Positions 26,174 to 34,576 of a DNA stretch of 36,965 nt are shown piece after piece. Under the pieces are notes generated by a model. The model was given only the letters and a program-made list of their open reading frames with translations, did no database searches and was not told the origin of the DNA. The position numbers and the translations under genes are program-made. This DNA comes from Nitrosomonas sp. UBA6494. GTDB taxonomy: Bacteria > Pseudomonadota > Gammaproteobacteria > Burkholderiales > Nitrosomonadaceae. The first letter of the stretch is position 1, and each line of letters starts with the position of its first letter. The stretch is taken from positions 3,208-40,172 of the forward strand of contig DJMI01000056.1 in NCBI GenBank assembly GCA_002435335.1, given 5' to 3'.

Positions 26174-29100
26174 TCATCTAAAAGCTTCCTGCGACTGTTC
26201 TCTATGCCTTGAACTCATCAGCACATGCGCAAACACCATTTCAGCTTTTCCTTCTATCTCATCGTTAGCAAAACATCCTGGCAAGCCCGTTTTGTCATTC
26301 CATAGATAGTCTCTGATACATACCTTGATTTCGTCGCGTGTGCTTTGCTTAGCGGCAAAGCTCTGAATTCGTTTTAGCTCTTCATTGAGAGTTTGATATA
26401 ACCCTTCGGCAACTTTCTTTAATTGGTCTATTTCTTTTTTCGATAAATCAGGTTTCAACAAAAGATCAAACAAAGTCAATGATTCTTCATTTAGCCCTTC
26501 CTTGACTGCTCTCTGTTCTTCTTCGCTCAGCGCATCTACCAGTTTGAGCAACGCTTCAAACGTGGCTTCAATGGTCACACGGTCTTTTTCTTTGTTGTAT
26601 TCATGAACGATTTCTTCGTAGTGCTTCTGAAAATCAGTGCGTGTCGGATTCTGCATGAGCATTTTCAGCAGTTTCTTTTCAATGATTTCTTTCAGGCTCT
26701 GCACGGTCGTGTTTTTAGCAGGTGAACGCTCAAATTCCTTTCTGAGGCGTTCAAAGTCAATCTTGCTTATGTCGTAGAGTTTCGTCGGCTCCTTTACGCC
26801 ACTGGCTGGCTCTATGCTTTCTTCGATAATGGCGTGTAGCTCACACATAATGTCGGAAATGTCGGCTTTTTCCACATCTTCCTGCAAGCTTTTATAGATG
26901 ATGTTGATCGCATCATAAGAGGTGCGGTAGTTATTGATTGCTTTGATGGTCAGGCATGCCTTGAATTTCTTGAAGACTTCACGGCAGATAATTTCAAAGC
27001 GCTTGCGGGTTTCATCGTTCTGATTAACGACTTCCTTAGCATCAACGATGGCTTTGTTACGTTCAAAACCCGCCTTCTCCAGTACATCTTCAAGCCGAAA
27101 ATATTTGGCATCCAAAAATGCTCGCACCGCTTCAATGGTTTCTTCAAGATCGGCTAATAACTCTTCTTCCGGCCTTACCGGATCAAGCTCTGGTGGTGGA
27201 TCACCAGTGGTATTTTCACCGCCAGTATGACCAGCGAATGTGGCGAGTGCTTTGCGAAGGTTTTTCAAAATGCCGCAGTAATCGACGATCAAACCGTTAT
27301 TTTTGCCTTCTGATACGCGGTTTGCTCGTGCGATAGCCTGCATGAGCGTGTGCGCCTTGAGCGGTTTGTCCAGATAGAGCGTGGACATGGTGGGTACATC
27401 AAAGCCTGTCAGCCACATGGCACAGACAATCGCTACACGGAAAGGATGGTCTTCTTTCTTAAAAGCGCTTTCCACGTCAAGGCGTTTGCCATCTGGTGTT
27501 TCAAAGCCTTCTTTAATGAGCTTGCGGTGTGGGGTAATATCTAGTCCCCACTTGCGGAATTTATCGACTTCGCCTTGCTCTTCACTTACCACCACGGCCA
27601 TGATGGTTTCGCGCATCCAAGCGAGTTTTCGTTCCATATCCATGGCTGACTGCTCGTCTGGAAGTTTGGCTAGCTGCTTCTCCAGCTCCGCGATTTTGGC
27701 TTTCCACTTCTCCAAGATGATGGCGTGAATGCGAACGCAAGTAACCTTGTCGATACAGACCATCATGGCTTTACCGTTTTCCCATCCGGTGCTGTAGTGA
27801 TCTACAAGGTCTTCGGCAATCTGCTCCAGGCGTGGTTGCGCGGTGATAATGTGATAATCGCGTTTTAACTCACGCTCCAGACGTTCGGCCACGTCCTGAT
27901 CTTCAATTTCAATCTCTTCCAGCTTGGCTGCGATTTTCTCGTTAAGTTCATTGGTGGCAATACCCAGCTTTTCGCCCCGCGCATCGTAATAAAGCGGCAC
28001 GGTTGCTTTATCTTCAACGGCGCGCTGAAAGTCGTAGGTCGATACGTAGTCACCAAACACGCGGCGGGTAATTTCATCGTCTTGGAATAACGGCGTGCCA
28101 GTGAAACCGATATAGCTGGCATTGGGCAGCGCATTGCGAAGGTTCAGCGACAAGCGGCCATATTGCGTGCGGTGCGCTTCGTCGGTGATAACGATGATGT
28201 CGTCGCGGTCGGAGTACGGCTTGCTCGGGTCAACGTCTTTATTAAATTTCTGCACCAGCGTGAAGACGTAGGATTTATGCTGGTTCAAAAGCTCTCGCAA
28301 GTGATCGCCCGATCCGGCGCGGCATGGGTCTTGATCGTTATCGACAAGACGGCATCCCGCGAAGGTGTTGTAAATTTGCTTGTCCAAGTCTTCCCGGTCG
28401 GTGCAGATCAGGAAAGTAAAATTGCCGCCGATTTTGCGGTGTATCTTGCGGGCGAAATAAGCAATGGAATAAGACTTGCCCGAGCCTTGGGTGTGCCAGA
28501 AAACGCCGAGTTTTCCGTTACGTTCTTTTCGGTTTCTGACCGCCTCGATAGCGCGGTTTACGCCCAGAAACTGGTGGTTTCGTGCGACGATCTTGGCCAG
28601 CTTTCCCTTACTCTCATCAAACAGGATAAAGTTCTCAAACAGATCGATAAAATCGCGCTTGTTACAAACGCCTTTGAGCAAGGTCTCCATGTCCACCACG
28701 CCAGCTTCTTCCTCGGCCAGGCGCTTCCAGTCGTTGAAATGCTCAAATTTGCTGGAGATGGAACCGAGCTTGGCATCCACGCCATTACCCAAAATCACAA
28801 AGGCATTGTGATGAAAAAGGTGGGGAATGGTGTCTTTATAATCGGAAAAGTTTTGCTCAAACGCATGACGGATATCTTTGTGAATAGTCTTGCACTCGAC
28901 AAATACCAGAGGAAGGCCATTTACAAAACCAACAAGGTCGGCGCGGCGTCGATAGATGTCACCACGCACCCATAACTCACGCACGCACAGGAAGTGATTG
29001 TTTTCAGGATTGTCGAAGTCAAAAATCTTGAGGCGCTTTTTCTCCAGTTCGCCTTTGGCGTTGCGAAACTGAACCAACACACCGTTTTTAATCTGCTCGT

Positions 29101-29383
29101 ACTGCTCGAAATTAATTTGCAGCGTGTTTTCGGTGACAGGCGCTTCGGTGATCTGGCGCAATGCATCTTGATAGGCAGCATCAGGCAGGCCGGGATTGAG
29201 TTTTACCAATGCCTCGCCCAAATAGCGGGTCAGCACAATATCCTTATCAGATTGCCGCCCGAGCGTGCCCTCTGCTCCGAAAGTCTCGTTGTTATAGGCG
29301 TAGATGCTTTCCCAGCCGAGCTGATCTTCCAGATAATCGGCGGTCGTGGCCTGAACTAGCGTATCTTCATTGAGCGGAGCCAT
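26174..29383 (-). CDS. hsdR: Type I restriction enzyme, R subunit
   Basis: The 1069-residue motor and nuclease subunit of a type I restriction-modification system. The PD-(D/E)xK nuclease is seen as RRADLVGFVNGLPLVFVECK (Asp149, Glu163, Lys165). The SF2 translocase motifs are TQGSGKSYSIAYFARK (298-313), VITDEAHRTQYG (DEAH at 401-404) and GFTGTPLF (426-433), with motif-VI-like QAIARANRVSEGK downstream. The start shares one base with the hsdS stop (TGATG), so the three hsd genes form one translationally coupled operon. All catalytic motifs are intact. Confidence 0.95.
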   Translation of the reverse strand: MAPLNEDTLVQATTADYLEDQLGWESIYAYNNETFGAEGTLGRQSDKDIVLTRYLGEALVKLNPGLPDAAYQDALRQITEAPVTENTLQINFEQYEQIKNGVLVQFRNAKGELEKKRLKIFDFDNPENNHFLCVRELWVRGDIYRRRADLVGFVNGLPLVFVECKTIHKDIRHAFEQNFSDYKDTIPHLFHHNAFVILGNGVDAKLGSISSKFEHFNDWKRLAEEEAGVVDMETLLKGVCNKRDFIDLFENFILFDESKGKLAKIVARNHQFLGVNRAIEAVRNRKERNGKLGVFWHTQGSGKSYSIAYFARKIHRKIGGNFTFLICTDREDLDKQIYNTFAGCRLVDNDQDPCRAGSGDHLRELLNQHKSYVFTLVQKFNKDVDPSKPYSDRDDIIVITDEAHRTQYGRLSLNLRNALPNASYIGFTGTPLFQDDEITRRVFGDYVSTYDFQRAVEDKATVPLYYDARGEKLGIATNELNEKIAAKLEEIEIEDQDVAERLERELKRDYHIITAQPRLEQIAEDLVDHYSTGWENGKAMMVCIDKVTCVRIHAIILEKWKAKIAELEKQLAKLPDEQSAMDMERKLAWMRETIMAVVVSEEQGEVDKFRKWGLDITPHRKLIKEGFETPDGKRLDVESAFKKEDHPFRVAIVCAMWLTGFDVPTMSTLYLDKPLKAHTLMQAIARANRVSEGKNNGLIVDYCGILKNLRKALATFAGHTGGENTTGDPPPELDPVRPEEELLADLEETIEAVRAFLDAKYFRLEDVLEKAGFERNKAIVDAKEVVNQNDETRKRFEIICREVFKKFKACLTIKAINNYRTSYDAINIIYKSLQEDVEKADISDIMCELHAIIEESIEPASGVKEPTKLYDISKIDFERLRKEFERSPAKNTTVQSLKEIIEKKLLKMLMQNPTRTDFQKHYEEIVHEYNKEKDRVTIEATFEALLKLVDALSEEEQRAVKEGLNEESLTLFDLLLKPDLSKKEIDQLKKVAEGLYQTLNEELKRIQSFAAKQSTRDEIKVCIRDYLWNDKTGLPGCFANDEIEGKAEMVFAHVLMSSRHREQSQEAFR

Positions 29384-30603
29384 CAGACTGCAATCTCCCC
29401 ACTCATTAGTTTTGGAAGTAGAATGTCTCGCGCCTGCACTAACCGCTCAGTTGACACCATTAAGGTGTCGATTTGAGTGAGTATTGCCTGAACATAATCG
29501 GTAAACTCATCAACCAATGCTTTTGGTGGAACTAGAAACGGAATAACCTTGAATGTATCTTTAATGATCGCATCAAATACCGCCCCTACCGCTCGACTTT
29601 TTACCTGTTGAATCCCCGCTTGCATTGCAAAGTATAGATAGAATTGGGTTATCGGTTCTCTGCCTACCAGTGCATAGCAAGATTGATTCATTGCCATTGG
29701 CTTCTGTGCAAGATTCAGATTGCCAACGGTGCCTCTAGCGGTAATGAAAAGCGTATTCTTCGGATACAAATTGCTTGCGCACTTTTCTAGCCCAAGAGTC
29801 GTAATTGTTTTTTCAGTGGTCGATACATAAACAGAGTCAGTTGTATCTTTTGGTGTGAAGAACCCTATTTCGCCATCCCAATAGTCGGGAACGGAAGTCT
29901 TAGGTGTGCCGCCGCTTAATATATCCATTGCTTGGTCAGCGGTAGTCCTTATCCATCCCTCAGGCACGCCATCAATGATTTTGACGTGCTCATGGCCGGG
30001 GAAGCGGAATCGCACAAACCATTCTTTGTAGAGCTGCCGCGCAGACTCCTCCAGCAATTCAATCCGCCGCTTGTTGTTTTCGATGAGGTCGTCGTATTTT
30101 TCTAGAACAGAAGAAATGTTTCTTTGGGTAAAAACATCTTTTGGAAATCTAATTTTTAGATTTCTTAATATCTTTATTGGCAGTTGCGGTTGTGCAGCGC
30201 CCGATGCGGAGGAGATGAGAGTCTTTACAAACTGGGGGTTAGCTACCGCATAGTACAAAAAGCCTGCATCTATCGTGTTGTCTTTTGGCCTAAAAAGAAC
30301 AAGTTGAGCGTTTATGTTAGCGCCATCATAGCTACCTGGCACCTTCGCAACTTTGCCAATGCTCCCTCTAGTTACCAATAGAACATCGCCTTTTTTTATG
30401 TGCCCCTTCACTAGTTTTGAATGATGTTCTTCTGAGATATATTTTGTGTTGTGATCGATGATTGTTCCAGATTCCAAATTGTAGGCGCTTAAAAACGGAA
30501 CACCTTCTGATAAAAATTCGCTAGCCTTTGGATATTTTGATGAATAGTTGCCATCTGCAATAACTATCGGCAAATCCTTGATGCAGTTTTCAACCCAGCT
30601 CAT
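29383..30603 (-). CDS. hsdS: Type I restriction-modification specificity subunit
   Basis: A 406-residue DNA-recognition subunit with two target-recognition domains. The first (about 1-160) includes SEGVPFLSAYNLESG and VTRGSIGKVAKVPG. The central conserved helix contains ISSVLEKYDDLIENNKRRIE and YKEWFVRFRFPG. The second (about 215-370) includes ILSGGTPKTSVPDYW and FITARGTVGNLNL. The C-terminal conserved repeat ends DILLPKLMSGEIAV. The gene overlaps hsdM by four bases and hsdR by one. The target sequence cannot be read from the protein. Confidence 0.93.
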   Translation of the reverse strand: MSWVENCIKDLPIVIADGNYSSKYPKASEFLSEGVPFLSAYNLESGTIIDHNTKYISEEHHSKLVKGHIKKGDVLLVTRGSIGKVAKVPGSYDGANINAQLVLFRPKDNTIDAGFLYYAVANPQFVKTLISSASGAAQPQLPIKILRNLKIRFPKDVFTQRNISSVLEKYDDLIENNKRRIELLEESARQLYKEWFVRFRFPGHEHVKIIDGVPEGWIRTTADQAMDILSGGTPKTSVPDYWDGEIGFFTPKDTTDSVYVSTTEKTITTLGLEKCASNLYPKNTLFITARGTVGNLNLAQKPMAMNQSCYALVGREPITQFYLYFAMQAGIQQVKSRAVGAVFDAIIKDTFKVIPFLVPPKALVDEFTDYVQAILTQIDTLMVSTERLVQARDILLPKLMSGEIAV

Positions 30604-32630
30604 ATCCCCAACTCCTCGAAATTCTTTTGGATTTGGGCTGCGAGCAAAGCGGCTTCTTCATTCAGGCCTTTTAGCTCAATATGAATATCGCGCAGCGTTT
30701 CTTCAAAATCGAAATCTTCGTCTTCAATCTCCGGCGCAACGCCAACATAGCGACCGGGCGTTAAGCTCCAATCATTGGCTTTGATCTCGGCAATATCCAC
30801 CAGCTTGACCAAGCCTTCGACATCGCGGAGCGCTGCATCAGGGAAACGCTCTTGCAGCCAGTGTGCGTGCTTGAAGATATAGCGCACCTGTTTTAGCTGC
30901 TCTACGGCAGCTTTGCGTTCGTCGTCAAAATCCTTGATGAGTTTGCTCAAGCCTTTTTCGATGATTTTTTTACCAGGCTCAGGGCTGTGTTTGGCTTGCT
31001 TTTCGGTGAGCTTATAAAGCTGGTCAATTTGTTTAATCAGATCGCGGCTGGTTTCTGCCAGTGGCTCTAATTTTTTAGAAGCGCTCAACAATCCTGCATT
31101 GTCTCGTGCCGCCTTTTCCCAGTCTTTGCCCTCGGCTTCAATGGCCTGCTCAAAGGCCTTGATGTCAGCGGCCAGCAATTCAAAGGCTTTGCTGGTTTCG
31201 TCTTCGACTTTTTCCAGCTTACCCGCCAATTTGTCGAAGGATGCAACGAACGCATCCATCGGTAACTTGGCAGCTTTGGCTTCATCGAGAGTGTGTTGCA
31301 GGTAACTTTCTACCAGCGCCAAGAAACGGTCTTTCTGGCCGCGATAGAGCCAAACGATGGAAGTCAGGTTGGCCAGTTGCTCCGGCGAGAAGTCATAAAT
31401 TTTGCGCGTGACCTTGGTATAGACGTTGCGCGCATCCAACATCAGCACCTTGTCTTTCATCGCTGCGGGCTTGTTCTTGTTCAGGAACCACAGCTCGCAA
31501 GGCACGGTGCGCGTATAGAAGAAGTTGGAGCGGATGGCGATCATGCCCTCGACATGCCCGCCTTCCACCAGCTTGCGGCGCACTTCGGCTTCTTGCCCTC
31601 CGGCACTGGAAGCCTGCGAGGACATAACAAACCCAGCACGGCCTTCCTTGTTCAGGTAGCTGTAGAAATAAGAAATCCAGAGGTAGTTCCCATTGGAAAC
31701 TGCACCTTTTTTATTCACACCTGGCAGACCGAATGGCAAGCGTGGGTCATTTTTGATTTTCTCCGCATCCACGTCATCGACGTTGAACGGGGGATTGGCC
31801 ATCACGAAATCGGCCTTGCCGAGAAAATCGTGTGGGTCTTCGTAGTAGGAAATAGCCTTCTGGATTTTACCCTCCAGACCATGCACGGCCAAATTCATCT
31901 TGGCCAAGCGGATTGTTGTCGGGTTTTTCTCCGCGCCGTAGAAGGTGGCTACATCTTGCGGGTTCTTGTGCATCTTCTCGATGAAGTGCGCGCTCTGCAC
32001 GAACATGCCGCCGGAGCCGCAAGCGGGGTCAATCACTGAACCATGATCGGGCTCGATAAAATTGACGATCATCTGTACCAGCGAAACGGGCGTGAAGAAT
32101 TCGCCACCATCGTGGGCGCTCTGGTTGGCAAACTGGGTCAGGAAGTATTCATAGATACGGCCAAAGATGTCGCCTGTGGCTTTCTTCAGTGCTGGGTCAT
32201 TGAAGGTGCGCAGCAGGTTACCAAGAACCGCGTTGTCCAGTTCTTGGTATTCGCTTTTGGGCAGTATGCCTTTTAGGGTTTCGTAGTCGGCTTCGATAGC
32301 TTCCATCGCACCGATGATGGCTTGGGCTCGGTCGTCCGCGTCGGTGAGGTTTACCAAATAGTCGAACTGCGCCTTTTCCTGAAGGAAGATTGCGCCCTTG
32401 CTGGAAAAGTCTTCCTTCGTCAGCGGGCGGGTAACACCGCCACGGGTAGGCAGCGAAGCTTCGATTTCTGGTTTCACAGCCAGATAGCGGCTGTAGGCAT
32501 GACGAAGGAATATGAGTCCCATGACAGGCATGAAGTATTCATTACTGGCATAGTTGCTGTTTGCACGTAAATTATCGGCGCTGCCCCAAAGACGTTTTTC
32601 AATTTCCTCAATATTTTCCAGCTGAGCCAT
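30600..32630 (-). CDS. hsdM: Type I restriction-modification methyltransferase subunit
   Basis: A 676-residue N6-adenine methyltransferase. The N-terminal HsdM_N helical domain (about 5-150) precedes the catalytic domain with SAM motif I DPACGSGGMF (201-210) and the catalytic NPPF at 279-282 (MANPPFNVDD). It is longer than a typical HsdM because of a charged, helical, probably coiled-coil segment at about 430-620 (for example KLAGKLEKVEDETSKAFELL) before the conserved SLTPGRYVGVAPE and a C-terminal coil. It is the first gene of the hsd operon; the promoter should lie in 32631-32870. Confidence 0.94.
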   Translation of the reverse strand: MAQLENIEEIEKRLWGSADNLRANSNYASNEYFMPVMGLIFLRHAYSRYLAVKPEIEASLPTRGGVTRPLTKEDFSSKGAIFLQEKAQFDYLVNLTDADDRAQAIIGAMEAIEADYETLKGILPKSEYQELDNAVLGNLLRTFNDPALKKATGDIFGRIYEYFLTQFANQSAHDGGEFFTPVSLVQMIVNFIEPDHGSVIDPACGSGGMFVQSAHFIEKMHKNPQDVATFYGAEKNPTTIRLAKMNLAVHGLEGKIQKAISYYEDPHDFLGKADFVMANPPFNVDDVDAEKIKNDPRLPFGLPGVNKKGAVSNGNYLWISYFYSYLNKEGRAGFVMSSQASSAGGQEAEVRRKLVEGGHVEGMIAIRSNFFYTRTVPCELWFLNKNKPAAMKDKVLMLDARNVYTKVTRKIYDFSPEQLANLTSIVWLYRGQKDRFLALVESYLQHTLDEAKAAKLPMDAFVASFDKLAGKLEKVEDETSKAFELLAADIKAFEQAIEAEGKDWEKAARDNAGLLSASKKLEPLAETSRDLIKQIDQLYKLTEKQAKHSPEPGKKIIEKGLSKLIKDFDDERKAAVEQLKQVRYIFKHAHWLQERFPDAALRDVEGLVKLVDIAEIKANDWSLTPGRYVGVAPEIEDEDFDFEETLRDIHIELKGLNEEAALLAAQIQKNFEELGI

Positions 32631-32637
32631 CTAATAA

Positions 32638-32751
32638 CTATTCCTTATTTTTTTCTTGTATCCATCGCTCAATACTCTTGTACTTAAACCCCGAGCTTCC
32701 AGCAACTCCGAAGCCCAATAGTTTTTCTTCAGTAATAAAACGATGAATCAT
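32638..32751 (-). CDS. Possible 37-residue leader ORF upstream of hsdM
   Basis: A short frame ending seven bases before the hsdM start, encoding MIHRFITEEKLLGFGVAGSS followed by GFKYKSIERWIQEKNKE. The tail is suggestive of the end of a small helix-turn-helix protein. The ribosome-binding site is weak (ttgaagaaa) and the frame stays open some way upstream, so it may be a real leader peptide, a gene remnant or chance. Confidence 0.3.
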   Translation of the reverse strand: MIHRFITEEKLLGFGVAGSSGFKYKSIERWIQEKNKE

Positions 32752-33411
32752 TTTCTTCAAGTATTTAAACAATACATGGAAGAGTAAAGTAAAACAAAAG
32801 AGGCGACAACCGCAAAGTCACATTGATATGACTCCATTTTCTTAAAATTTGAGAACCTCCCAAAATCCGGGATAGTTCACTCGACAATTGTGGCATCGTT
32901 CAGCGTACCCTTGCATACGATCATGTTTCTTGTCGCCAACTGATCAATAACCCGATCAAACAGCGTGTTACCGACCTGACCTAACAAGAGTCGCTGGGGA
33001 ACCGTACTATCCTGGATTGCATTTCCACTTCATTATCGGAGAGGTTAAACCGCTGCTCCAGCAGCAACATCTTGAACATCACTCGCGGTGGATGCGATGG
33101 ACGGCCAGTGTGAGAATACAAATTGACCAGTACCGAATCGAAAGCTTTCCAGTCCATCAAGCGACTCGATCAACTGCATCAACCAGTGATCTGTTGGTAC
33201 TAGACCGGTAATTAGGTCATCACCAAATCCCACTTGTCCATTTTGCTCTCCGCACATCTCTTTTACCCCCTGTTATCCCGACACGCTTAATTTACTTCAC
33301 TCAACACAAAAATTCACGAGTTTCGCAGCGGTTTCATACTCCTAATTCTTGGTAAAAAAGGCGACGGTTTACGATACTAAAAATCGCCGCAGCTTTCCTC
33401 TGGCGACTCGA
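32752..33411. other. Junction between defence block and replication block, with transposase debris
   Basis: 660 bases with no intact gene. The centre is the IS5-type relic listed separately. The flanks (32752-32875 and 33258-33411) show nothing recognisable beyond presumed promoter sequence for hsdM on the left. Confidence 0.5.
32876..33257 (-). pseudogene. Decayed IS5-family transposase fragment
   Basis: Read on the minus strand, 33257 onward gives MCGEQNGQVGFGDDLITGLV then PTDHWLMQLIESLDGLESFR. After one frameshift it continues LVNLYSHTGRPSHPPRVMFK and MLLLEQRFNLSDNE. A further jump and stops follow, then LGQVGNTLFDRVIDQLATRN with GTLNDATIVE in another frame. These are the N-terminal DUF772-type region and later pieces of an IS5-family transposase, with at least one frameshift and probable internal loss. 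No terminal inverted repeats were identified. Confidence 0.75.
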
Positions 33412-34017
33412 TTATTTCCAGTCGTTCTTCCTTGGTCGACCAGCGTTCCCCTTTTTTCTTGGAGCAATTCCACGGGTAAATGATCGTTCGTGACCGGTCT
33501 GCTTTATTGGATCAATACTCTGCTCAGCTTTGCACAGATAACCGAGGACTTTCTCATTCAGTACCGTACGCTTCGTTTCGTCGGTGTGATCGATCATGCC
33601 TAGCGCACTAGCTGGGTACTTTTCCTTATCCCGATTGCAATTGTGGTAGATGCCTTTGCCATTGGTAATCTCGTTGTTCCAATACTTCCCAATCTGGTCA
33701 CCTTTGAAGGCATCCTTTATGATTTTGTGTCCGTCATAAAGGAAAATGCCATGAACATGAGGCCCTTTGTCATCGGTGTACTCGCGCTTGGCAATATAGC
33801 CGATCATATTCTCGAAGATGGTTGGTTTAGTACGACGATTGTTCAGCAAGTGAGCGAAGTCTTTGCTGATGCCATCAAGGGAAGCTTCTGTGGCATATTC
33901 TTTTTTGTACCCAAGATCTACTCGTATGGCCTGAATCTTTGAGTTGTTCTTGAAGATTTCGTTTAGGTACTTCGTCGTGCTCTTAATCATGCGTTTGCTG
34001 TTTCTGGAGTCGTTCAT
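33412..34017 (-). CDS. Inovirus Gp2 / YagK-YfjJ-type replication protein
   Basis: A 201-residue protein resembling the inovirus-type Gp2/YagK_YfjJ C-terminal domain found in satellites and P4-like islands. The key motif is GPHVHGIFLYDG, an HxH signature like the metal-binding motif of HUH replication nucleases, preceded by MIGYIAKREYTDDK. Downstream are VLGYLCKAEQ and a basic, Arg/Lys-rich C terminus (RKKGNAGRPRKNDWK) suited to DNA binding. AAGGA lies eight bases before the ATG at 34017. A role as rolling-circle-type replication initiator is plausible from the family but not demonstrated. The AT-rich, repeat-bearing region upstream could be its target. Confidence 0.72.
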   Translation of the reverse strand: MNDSRNSKRMIKSTTKYLNEIFKNNSKIQAIRVDLGYKKEYATEASLDGISKDFAHLLNNRRTKPTIFENMIGYIAKREYTDDKGPHVHGIFLYDGHKIIKDAFKGDQIGKYWNNEITNGKGIYHNCNRDKEKYPASALGMIDHTDETKRTVLNEKVLGYLCKAEQSIDPIKQTGHERSFTRGIAPRKKGNAGRPRKNDWK

Positions 34018-34520
34018 TCTGAATTCCTTTCGTAATTATTTGGCAGTATTGTCAAAGTATGTATACACAGAACCTTCAGAATGATGCTTGGCCGCTGTTG
34101 GGATATCCGGATGTCAATCTAATCTGTCGGGAGTAGTGATTGAATTGCACTCCGTTGCTTATGTTCTGATATTGATCATCTCGTTATTTAACTCGGATTA
34201 ATAACGATAATTGATCTTATTGATGTAATTGTAATTAATTTAATTAATAGTATTAATAACCTGAATTCATATTCAGTCGTGTTGCCATGGAAATAGTTTG
34301 TATACGAACTTGTATGCCATGGATTGTCAGCATGCGTGAGATGCTTTGAGACATACAGAGTTAAGGCATGCTGATGGAGCAATCGATGGCCTACCCATGC
34401 GATGCATCAAGATCGATACGCGCTTCCTGCTGACCGGCTTTCCGATTTCGACTTGAGACTAATCGCCCGGTCATTGATTGTTGGTGGTGTCACTGCTGGT
34501 GTTACATAAAGCGCATGAAA
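34018..34520. other. AT-rich, repeat-bearing intergenic region; candidate replication origin
   Basis: 503 bases without a credible gene between the Gp2-like and DUF3987 genes. It contains an AT-rich stretch at about 34170-34262 and an inverted repeat tcagcatgc/gcatgctga (at about 34327-34335 and 34366-34374). Two ccatgg-containing copies (tgccatgga) lie at about 34283 and 34315, flanking a gtatac palindrome. The combination of AT-rich DNA with palindromes next to a replication-protein gene is origin-like. This is inference from arrangement. Confidence 0.4.
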
Positions 34521-34561
34521 AACCCTGCTATTTTCTGCAATTAGCAGAAAATAGCAGGGTT
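34521..34561 (-). terminator. Perfect 18-bp terminator of the DUF3987 gene
   Basis: aaccctgctattttctgc (34521-34538) is perfectly inverted at 34544-34561 around a 5-base loop. On the minus strand it begins 16 bases after the DUF3987 stop and is followed by a T-run (tttcatgcgc preceded by the stem's own terminal tt), so it acts in the minus direction. Confidence 0.85.
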
Positions 34562-34576
34562 GAGTCCAGCTCTTAT

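Noticed and set aside
28163..28975. Plus-strand 270-codon frame opposite hsdR
   Set aside because: Antisense shadow of a fully motif-supported hsdR; no ribosome-binding site or family resemblance.
31293..32039. Plus-strand 248-codon frame opposite hsdM
   Set aside because: Antisense shadow of hsdM, whose SAM and NPPF motifs fix the real frame.
34188..34382. Minus-strand 64-codon frame in the origin-like region
   Set aside because: Lies in AT-rich repeat DNA, lacks a ribosome-binding site and has low-complexity Ile/Thr-rich translation.
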